A stretch of 9,848 nt of DNA from JAWLCG01 sp041687295 (GTDB lineage: Bacteria; Planctomycetota; Phycisphaerae; SM23-33; FEN-1343): NCBI GenBank assembly GCA_041687295.1, contig JAWLCG010000182.1:1-9848 (forward strand), written 5' to 3'. This document shows positions 1 through 5,742 of this stretch, one piece after another; within the stretch, counting starts at the first letter, position 1, and each line of letters starts with the position of its first letter. The notes under the pieces are model-generated. The model did not search any database, was not told the DNA's origin, and saw nothing but the letters and a program-made list of their open reading frames with translations. The position numbers and the translations under genes were made by a program.

Positions 1-1728
1 GGGCAGGATGTCGTGGAACTGGTGGGTCAGCAGCGTCTGCCAGAGCTCGTCGAGGGCCTCGCCGGGCCAGGCGTCCAGGCCGGCCAGCGCCCAGAGCCTC
101 TCAGCCGCCAGCAGTTGCTGCTCGAGCCGGCGGTTGAGCCGCTTGGTGGCGGCCTGGGTGGTCAGCGTGCCGCGGTGGAGCTCGAGGTAGAGCTCGCCGT
201 CCCACACGGGCAGCGCGTCGCGGTTGTTCCGCAGCGTGTCCAGAAAGGCCTCGGCCGGGCCGAGCTTCACGGGCGGACAGCCGTCGACGTCGGCCAGCCG
301 GGCGGCACGCTCGAGGTGTTTCTCGTGGGGACCGCCGCCGCCATCGCCGTAGCCGAACAGCGAGAGGAACCCGTCGTGCACGTCGGCCTGGGCATAGCGG
401 TCCTGGGCCTGGCGGAGGGAGTCGGGGAAGAGGTTGCTGGTGTAGGTGTCCTCGGGGGGCAGGTGGGCGAGGACCTCGCTGCCGTCGATGCCCCGCCAGC
501 GGAAGCTGTCGTGCGGGAAGTCGTGGAACTGGTTCCAGCTGATCTTGGTCGAGACGAACGCGTCGACCCCGCAGGCAGCCAGGATGCCCGGCAGGCTGGC
601 CGGGTAGCCGAAGACGTCGGGCAGCACGACGTTCCGCACGTCCAGGCCGAACGCCTCGCGGAAGAACGCCTTGCCGTGGAGCATCTGGCGGATGAGGGCC
701 TCGCCGCCGGGCATGTTGCAGTCCATCTCGACCCAGGGGGCGCCCAGCGGCTCCCAGCGTCCCTCGGCCACGCGCTGGCGGACCCGCTCGAACAGGGCCG
801 GGTAGTGCTGCTGCATCCAGCGGTAGTGCAGGGCGCTGCTGGCGCCGAAAACGTAGCCGTCGTAGCGTTCGATGAGCCGAAGCTGGTTGGCGAAGGTGCG
901 GGCGCACTTGCGGATGGTCGTGGCGATGGGCCACAGCCAGGCCGTGTCCAGGTGGGCGTGCCCGACGGCGAACACGGGGGCGTCCGACGCGCGGGCACGC
1001 GGTGCGAAGCCCTCGGCCAGGATCGCCCGCACGGCCTGGATGTCGTCGGGGTTGCGCCCGTACTGGTCGCAGGCATCGTTGAGGATCCGCATCAGCCGGC
1101 TTCGGCGGGCGCTGGGCTCGGGCTGGCCCTGGGCGAGGTGGATCAGCACGTCGAGGTCCATGTACAGCGCCCAGATGGCCGGGTCGAACCGCGCCAGGCG
1201 AAGGCGGTTGACTTGCCCGCGCGGGAAGCCCGCCTCGCTCAGGCCCGACGGCACGGGCCCGTCGAAGACCTCCGAGCCCGGGTGGGCCATGCAGGCGCCC
1301 TCGAGCCACAGCTCGATGGCCTCGCCGCCGCGGCAGGCGTCCAGCAGGGGCACGAAGGGGCGGTTGGACTTCCAGCTGGTGTCGTCGAAGACCGACCCCT
1401 TGCTGATGCCCTGCCGCGGCTCGCCGTCAGTGGTGTAGAGCAGCCCCTCGGTGTTGATGTCGAGCCAGGCGACGACGGGCCCGCCCGCCCAGTCGGCCGG
1501 CACCTGCCCGCGGAGATGGAACCAGGCCGTGTCGTGCCCCTGGCCCCAGGCGTCGCCCTCGGCGATGGGCCGAAACGGCCCGGCCTGGCCCTGGGCGAGC
1601 GGGCGGTAGGGGCCTACCGGCCCGACCTCGGCCTGCAGCGCGACCGTCGCCGGCAGCAGCCGTGTGCCGATCACGCCGTGCATCATCCGCACCCGCTTGA
1701 GGTGCAGCGAGCGGAACTCCTGAAACAT
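1..1728 (-). CDS. GH38 alpha-mannosidase, N-terminal part (cut by window edge)
   Basis: Hydrolyses alpha-mannosidic bonds, probably in the cytoplasm because no signal peptide is present. The 576 visible residues read through without a stop to base 1. Residues 1-240 form the N-terminal region typical of the bacterial/MAN2C1-like subgroup. The catalytic barrel opens with HLDTAWLWP, giving zinc ligands H259 and D261. The expected nucleophile is D371 in LPDVFGYPASLPG. ELHRGTLTTQA near 510 is the conserved segment before the three-helix middle domain, and HQFHDILP at the very edge supplies the last zinc ligand, probably H572. All four zinc/nucleophile positions are therefore present. Family members run to about 1000 residues, so roughly 400, including the C-terminal beta domains, lie beyond the left edge. 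The ATG at 1728-1726 is chosen because the homology begins there and a GAGG lies just upstream. It is divergent from the MNT/HEPN pair. The exact linkage specificity cannot be told. Confidence 0.93.
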   Translation of the reverse strand, partial: MFQEFRSLHLKRVRMMHGVIGTRLLPATVALQAEVGPVGPYRPLAQGQAGPFRPIAEGDAWGQGHDTAWFHLRGQVPADWAGGPVVAWLDINTEGLLYTTDGEPRQGISKGSVFDDTSWKSNRPFVPLLDACRGGEAIELWLEGACMAHPGSEVFDGPVPSGLSEAGFPRGQVNRLRLARFDPAIWALYMDLDVLIHLAQGQPEPSARRSRLMRILNDACDQYGRNPDDIQAVRAILAEGFAPRARASDAPVFAVGHAHLDTAWLWPIATTIRKCARTFANQLRLIERYDGYVFGASSALHYRWMQQHYPALFERVRQRVAEGRWEPLGAPWVEMDCNMPGGEALIRQMLHGKAFFREAFGLDVRNVVLPDVFGYPASLPGILAACGVDAFVSTKISWNQFHDFPHDSFRWRGIDGSEVLAHLPPEDTYTSNLFPDSLRQAQDRYAQADVHDGFLSLFGYGDGGGGPHEKHLERAARLADVDGCPPVKLGPAEAFLDTLRNNRDALPVWDGELYLELHRGTLTTQAATKRLNRRLEQQLLAAERLWALAGLDAWPGEALDELWQTLLTHQFHDILP

Positions 1729-1759
1729 GACGACCTCGCTTTCCGATAGAAGTCGCCCC

Positions 1760-1788
1760 AGCGTACGACCGACCCACGGCGGGGGCAA
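1760..1788 (-). promoter_or_regulatory. possible promoter of the GH38 gene
   Basis: On the minus strand TTGCCC (1788-1783) is followed after 17 bases by TACGCT (1765-1760). Transcription would begin around 1753 and leave a leader of about 25 bases. The -10 match is poor, so this is only the best candidate in a short divergent region. Confidence 0.22.
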
Positions 1789-1814
1789 GGGCGCTCGCGG
1801 CGGGGAAAATGCCA

Positions 1815-1844
1815 TTGCCCTGCCTCAGCCGGCGCGGGTAAGCT
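1815..1844 (+). promoter_or_regulatory. possible promoter of the MNT/HEPN pair
   Basis: TTGCCC at 1815-1820 and TAAGCT at 1839-1844 are 18 bases apart, placing transcription a few bases before the ribosome binding site AAGGAG at 1858-1863. The -10 is weak. The placement fits the only gap in front of the pair, but the sequence support is low. Confidence 0.2.
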
Positions 1845-1869
1845 GAATGCAGCATGGAAGGAGCGGGCG

Positions 1870-2175
1870 ATGCCCCCAGCGATTGCCATCGACTCGGATC
1901 AACTGGCCGACTTCTGCCGGCGGCACCACATCCGCCGCCTGGCGCTGTTCGGCTCCGTCCTGGGCCAGGACTTTGGCCCCGACAGCGACGTAGACGTTCT
2001 CGTCGAGTTTGAGCCCGAGCACGTGCCCGGCTTCCTGGGCCTCCACGAGATGGAGCAGGAGCTCTCAGGTCTGCTCGCTGGTCGGCCGGTAGATCTGGTG
2101 ACGCCCAAGTCGCTCAACCCCCGCATCCGTGAGCGCGTCCTTGCCCAGGCCCAGGTGCAGTATGCCCAAAGATGA
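1870..2175 (+). CDS. mntA: MNT-type minimal nucleotidyltransferase (MntA-like antitoxin)
   Basis: A 101-residue nucleotidyltransferase of the minimal (MNT) class. It carries the exact GSX10DXD signature: G28-S29, ten residues, then D40-V-D42, with D75 in RPVDLV as the likely third metal-binding aspartate. In characterised MNT/HEPN pairs of this type the MNT protein neutralises its partner by transferring AMP to the tyrosine of the HEPN RX4HXY motif. The start at 1870 has AAGGAG (1858-1863) six bases upstream, and the upstream ATG at 1854 is out of frame. The 3' end overlaps the HEPN start by 14 bases, implying translational coupling. All catalytic residues look intact, so this protein is probably functional even though its partner's frame is broken. 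The role as antitoxin is inferred from the family and the pairing. Confidence 0.9.
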   Translation: MPPAIAIDSDQLADFCRRHHIRRLALFGSVLGQDFGPDSDVDVLVEFEPEHVPGFLGLHEMEQELSGLLAGRPVDLVTPKSLNPRIRERVLAQAQVQYAQR

Positions 2176-2499
2176 TGCCGTCTACGTGGGCCACTGCTCG
2201 ACATGGCCTGCAAGGCTGTGGGCAAGGTTCGAGGGCTCTCTCGCGCAGATTTTGATAGTGACGAGAACCTCCGGCTGGCTCTGGCTCACCTGGTTCAGGT
2301 GATCGGAGAAGCCGCCCGTCGCGTGTCTCCGGAACTCCAGCGGGCCCACCCCGAGATCCCCTGGAGGGCCATCATCGGCATGCGTCACAAGGTCGTGCAC
2401 GATTACATGGCCCTCAATGAGGACATCCTCTGGCAGACGGTATGCCGGGAGCTTGACCCGCTGATCCGTCAGATGGAAGCCCTGCAGCCTCGGGACTGA
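2162..2499 (+). pseudogene. hepT: HEPN (DUF86/HepT-like) toxin gene with a one-base frameshift
   Basis: HEPN-domain ribonuclease partner of the preceding MNT gene. The frame opening at ATG 2162, inside the end of the MNT gene, encodes MPKDDAVYVGH, the usual start of this family, but then runs out of register after CAC (2192-2194) and stops at TGA 2300-2302. From 2194 onward the next frame encodes LLDMACKAVGKVRG and continues to TGA 2497-2499. Joined, they give about 112 residues, the normal family length. The shift equals one missing base near 2194; most relatives have a Met or Leu codon there. The active-site motif RX4HXY is complete in the second frame (R at 2383-2385, H at 2398-2400, Y at 2404-2406). 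An internal ATG at 2203 could start a 98-residue product lacking the first helix segment, but it has no clear ribosome binding site. Sequencing error, a genuine inactivating mutation or recoding are all possible. Confidence 0.8.
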
Positions 2500-2500
2500 T

Positions 2501-2522
2501 GGCCGGCAGCCTCTTTCCGGCC
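2501..2522 (+). terminator. weak hairpin just after the HEPN gene
   Basis: GGCCGG (2501-2506) and CCGGCC (2517-2522) can pair around a 10-base loop, one base after the HEPN stop codon. What follows is a C/T mix without a T-run, so it is at best a weak or factor-assisted terminator. Confidence 0.25.
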
Positions 2523-2652
2523 CCTCTCCGCGCTCTCACGTCTGACCACAAACCGCAGACCTGATGCAACTCCTCGGGGCGGAAACCGGGTTCCATGGGT
2601 AGGCCGGCGATGGGTCGTCGGCGGCGTGCGGGTGTTGCGGAAAGGAGCGGTC

Positions 2653-5403
2653 ATGGGGATCGGGACTCTACTGGCGGCGCTGGCCCTGATGGCGGGGGCG
2701 GCCCAGGAGGCAGCGAGCGTGGACGCGGGACTGATCTGGATCGAGGGCGAGGCCGCCGCCGAGCGGCAGGTGCACGCGAACGCGGGCTTCGAGGCCGTCG
2801 ATGCCGACGAGCTGAGCGGCGGGGGCTGGCTGGCGAACTTCTCCGAGGCCGGAGAGCCCGACGGGCGGGCGGTCTACCGCTTCGAGGTGCCCGAGGCCGG
2901 CGAGTACCGCCTGTGGGCCCGCGTGGCGTCGGCCGGCACGGGCTACTCGTGGCAGCTCGATGACGGGCCTGCGCAGACGATCGACCTGGAGGCCCTTCGC
3001 AAGGCCGACGGGCTGATCCAGGAGACCCCCATCGCCCGCGACGCCAGCTGGGACCACCGCCGCGTGGCCTGGGTAGACCTGGGCACGGCTGATCTCTCGG
3101 CCGGGGCGCACAGCCTGGCAATCGTCCTGGGCGGCTCGGACGCCGAGCAGCGTTTCGGCGCCGTCGACGCGATCGTATTGGCGGCGGGCGACTGGCGGCC
3201 CAACGGCAAGTTCCGCCCCGGGCAGGACTGGCAGGACCTCGTCCAGTTCGCCCCCGACGAGACCTGGGCCTTCGAGCCTCAGCGCGACAGCTTCAGCGAC
3301 GACGCCCTGCTGGACCTGCGGGGGCTCAACGAGGCCGTCGCCGGCGAGCATGGCTTCATCCGCCGAAGCGAGGACGGCAACGACTTCGTCCGCGGCGACG
3401 GCGAGCCGATCCGCTTCTGGGCCGGCACGACCTACGTCCAGCGCAACACCTGGGGCGAGCCGGACGGCATGGCCCGGCTGGAGCACCACGCCCGCTTCCT
3501 GGCCAAGCGGGGCATCAATATCGTCCGCTACCACTCCCACCTGCCCGCGACCGATCCCGGCGCGCCGCTCAGCGAGCCGCGCGACGAGGTGATCGACCAG
3601 ACCCAGCGCCTGGTGGCGGCCATGAAGAAGGCGGGCATCTACACCATCTACTCGCCCTACTGGGGCAGCCACACCAAGTACAACCCCGCCTGGGGCATCG
3701 CCGACCCGGACAACGCGAACCTGGCCGGGCTGGTCTTCTTCGACCCCGACGTGCAGGCGGCCTACAAGAACTGGCTGCGCGAGCTGCTGACCCGGCCCAA
3801 CCCCTACACGGGCATCGCGCTGAAGGACGACCCGGCCCTGGCGATCATCCAGCTGCAGAACGAGGACAGCATGCTGTTCTTCACCATGCAGCGCGTCGGC
3901 GGCCAGCAGCTCATCAACCTGCGTCGGCTGTTCGCGAAGTTCGTCATCGCCGAGCACGGCTCGCTGGCCGCTGCCCGCGAGGCCTGGCAGGGATACGCCC
4001 ACCCCGACGACAACTGGGACGACGACCTGCCCGGGTTGTTCATCGTCTGGGAGTTCACCGGCGACGCTCGGCGGCAGAAGGGCGGCGAGCCCGGGCGCGA
4101 GGAGCGGCTGGCCGATCAGTTCGAGTTCATCGCCCGGACGATGTACGACTTCAACGCCGAGATCCGCCGCTTTCTCACCGAGGACATCGGCGCCCGCCAG
4201 CTGGTCAACGCGGGCAACTGGCGCACAGCCGACCCGCCGCTGATGGACGACGCCGAGCGATTCGCCTACTCCGCCGCCGAGGTCATGGGCAAGAACCACT
4301 ACTACGGCGGCCAGCACAAGGGGCTCAACGTCGGCTACCAGATCCGCGCGGGCCAGGCCTTCACCAACCCTTCGGCTACGCAGAACCCCACGCGCCTTCC
4401 GCTGAACATCAAGCAGCCCGAGGGGCACCCGTTCATCATTCCCGAGTCGCTCTGGGTGCCGCCCATCCGCTACCAGGCCGAGGGCCCGCTGATGGTGGCC
4501 GCCCAGAGCAGCCTGGTGGGGCTGGATGGCTTCTACTGGTTCGCCACCGGCCATGACGAGTGGCAGCCGGTGGGCAACAAGTGGACCTTCGCCACGCCGA
4601 TGCAGCAGGGGCAGTTCCCGGCCGCCGCCCTGCTGCACCGGCTGGGGTACGTCGCCGAGGGCGAGCCGGTCGTTGTCGAGCATCGCAGCCTCGATGACAT
4701 CTGGCACCGCCGGACGCCCATCATCGCCGAGGGCCGGGCCTACGACCCCAACCGCGACGTCGGCGACATGCCCGTCGACGCGCCGGTCCAGTCGCCGGTG
4801 GACCCGCTGGCGTTCCTGGTCGGGCCGGTGCGGGTGGTCTACGGCTCCGACGCGTCCAAGAGCTTTGTGGCCGACCTGTCGCCGTACATCGACCGCGACG
4901 CAGGGACCGTCCGCAGCAACACCGGGCAGATCGACCTGGACTACGGGCTCGGGCTCTACCGCGTCAACGCCCCCAAGGCGCAGGCGGCGGCCGGGTTCCT
5001 GGCCCAGGCCGGGGCGGTCGAGCTGGCCGACGTCACCATCGACTGCCACAACGCGTACGCCTCGATCGTCGTGGTGCCGCTGGACGATCAGCCCCTCGCC
5101 ACCTCGGGCAAGGTGCTGGTGCAGGTCGGCACGGTGACCCGCCCGACGGGCTGGAAGGCCCGCCCGGCCAAGTTCGAGGCCAGCGGCCAGCGTATCGACG
5201 GCTTCCGCATCGTGGAGGTCGGCGAGAATCCCTGGCAGATCGAGAAGACCCGCGCCACCGTCACCGTCCGCAACGGTGGCCTGGCCAAGGCCACGCTGCT
5301 GGACATTAACGGCATGGCGGTTCGCGAGGTGCCCGTCAGCCGGGACGGCGACGCGATTACCGTCGAGCTGCCGCCCGAGACGATGTACCTCGTCCTGCAG
5401 TAA
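2653..5403 (+). CDS. exported clan GH-A-like glycoside hydrolase with N-terminal carbohydrate-binding-like module
   Basis: A 916-residue enzyme. ATG 2653 is preferred over an in-frame GTG at 2626 because AAAGGAG (2641-2647) ends five bases before it and the protein then starts with a hydrophobic signal peptide (GIGTLLAALALMAGA). Residues about 28-182 look like a galactose-binding-fold module of the CBM6/CBM35 type, with the IEGEA edge strand and a VYRFEVPEAGEYRLWAR core. A (beta/alpha)8 barrel follows, about 215-640: the IRFWAGT strand near 253, acid/base candidate E404 in QLQNEDS, nucleophile candidate E598 in IIPESLWV, and last strand FYWFATG near 627. Residues 720-916 form a beta-rich C-terminal region. 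It is a paralogue of the enzyme at 5743-8517, sharing NPYTGxAxKDxPA, NED, PAAAL and the SxTGQI...LDDxP...SGxxL motifs. Substrate and CAZy family number are not recognisable. It lacks a LEPR motif and a dockerin, so it is probably periplasmic or released. Confidence 0.85.
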   Translation: MGIGTLLAALALMAGAAQEAASVDAGLIWIEGEAAAERQVHANAGFEAVDADELSGGGWLANFSEAGEPDGRAVYRFEVPEAGEYRLWARVASAGTGYSWQLDDGPAQTIDLEALRKADGLIQETPIARDASWDHRRVAWVDLGTADLSAGAHSLAIVLGGSDAEQRFGAVDAIVLAAGDWRPNGKFRPGQDWQDLVQFAPDETWAFEPQRDSFSDDALLDLRGLNEAVAGEHGFIRRSEDGNDFVRGDGEPIRFWAGTTYVQRNTWGEPDGMARLEHHARFLAKRGINIVRYHSHLPATDPGAPLSEPRDEVIDQTQRLVAAMKKAGIYTIYSPYWGSHTKYNPAWGIADPDNANLAGLVFFDPDVQAAYKNWLRELLTRPNPYTGIALKDDPALAIIQLQNEDSMLFFTMQRVGGQQLINLRRLFAKFVIAEHGSLAAAREAWQGYAHPDDNWDDDLPGLFIVWEFTGDARRQKGGEPGREERLADQFEFIARTMYDFNAEIRRFLTEDIGARQLVNAGNWRTADPPLMDDAERFAYSAAEVMGKNHYYGGQHKGLNVGYQIRAGQAFTNPSATQNPTRLPLNIKQPEGHPFIIPESLWVPPIRYQAEGPLMVAAQSSLVGLDGFYWFATGHDEWQPVGNKWTFATPMQQGQFPAAALLHRLGYVAEGEPVVVEHRSLDDIWHRRTPIIAEGRAYDPNRDVGDMPVDAPVQSPVDPLAFLVGPVRVVYGSDASKSFVADLSPYIDRDAGTVRSNTGQIDLDYGLGLYRVNAPKAQAAAGFLAQAGAVELADVTIDCHNAYASIVVVPLDDQPLATSGKVLVQVGTVTRPTGWKARPAKFEASGQRIDGFRIVEVGENPWQIEKTRATVTVRNGGLAKATLLDINGMAVREVPVSRDGDAITVELPPETMYLVLQ

Positions 5404-5441
5404 TGGACCGGCCAGCCTCAGATGCAGGGCCCGCCGCTTGG

Positions 5442-5460
5442 GTAGCCCCCGTCAGGGGCG
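5442..5460 (+). repeat. REP-like unit A (GTAG-headed hairpin)
   Basis: Starts with GTAG and folds as GCCCC-(loop)-GGGGC. Its sequence recurs in inverse orientation 100 bases downstream with a single-base length difference. The GTAG head plus GC-rich palindrome is the layout of REP elements mobilised by RAYT transposases; no RAYT gene lies in this window. Confidence 0.55.
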
Positions 5461-5560
5461 GCCGGATTGATAACGCCTCCGGGAAGAAGAAAGCGTCCCG
5501 GTGCCGTGGCCGCTCTGGATGTCCCGGCGCCTCCATTGGTTGGTGCGACTGAAGATCGGA

Positions 5561-5578
5561 CGCCCCTGACGGGGCTAC
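5561..5578 (-). repeat. REP-like unit B (inverted partner of unit A)
   Basis: Read on the minus strand this is GTAGCCCCGTCAGGGGCG, identical to unit A apart from one C. The two units have their GTAG heads outward, giving a BIME-like inverted pair that could also fold into one long-range hairpin enclosing the 100 bases between them. Confidence 0.55.
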
Positions 5579-5654
5579 AGAATACCGCAACTCCACATTC
5601 TTGATTGGCCGGTCGAATAGGGCCGGGCAGTCCATAGCCCGTTTTTGGCCCCCG

Positions 5655-5663
5655 TGGTATACT
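5655..5663 (+). promoter_or_regulatory. extended -10 promoter of the dockerin enzyme gene
   Basis: TGGTATACT combines a TGn extension with a near-consensus -10 (TATACT, 5658-5663). No good -35 hexamer is seen at the right distance, which extended -10 promoters tolerate. The element sits exactly between the arms of an inverted repeat, CCCCCG (5649-5654) and CGGGGG (5664-5669), which could act as an operator or form a hairpin at the start of the transcript. The leader would be about 70 bases. Confidence 0.45.
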
Positions 5664-5742
5664 CGGGGGATGCCTGGGGTCCGCGGCTTGTGGAGGAGCC
5701 GGTGGACGGGTCCCGGCACCTGCCGTCGAGAAGGAGGCCGTC

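Larger units (their letters stand above)
5404..5742. other. intergenic region between the two GH-A-like genes
   Basis: 339 bases without a convincing gene. Open frames here are continuations of antisense shadows. It contains the inverted pair of GTAG-headed hairpins (5442-5460 and 5561-5578), a small CGGGA/TCCCG hairpin near 5480-5500, and the extended -10 promoter at 5655-5663 for the next gene. No intrinsic terminator with a T-run follows the stop at 5403; the hairpin pair may serve instead. Confidence 0.6.

Noticed and set aside
13..1749. Long plus-strand open frame of about 578 codons opposite the GH38 gene
   Set aside because: It is antisense to a gene with firm catalytic motifs, has no recognisable domain, and such long antisense frames are expected with G/C-biased third codon positions.
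2189..2200. Programmed -1 frameshifting in the HEPN gene
   Set aside because: The site has no slippery heptamer and no clear downstream stimulatory hairpin; a missing base is the simpler explanation.
2626..2652. GTG at 2626 as start of the first GH-A-like gene
   Set aside because: ATG 2653 has AAAGGAG five bases upstream and starts directly into a signal peptide; the GTG start would add a nine-residue extension without a ribosome binding site.
2668..5049. Minus-strand open frame of about 793 codons opposite the first GH-A-like gene
   Set aside because: Antisense shadow: Val/Gly/Arg/Ala-rich without family features, while the plus strand carries signal peptide, module and catalytic motifs.
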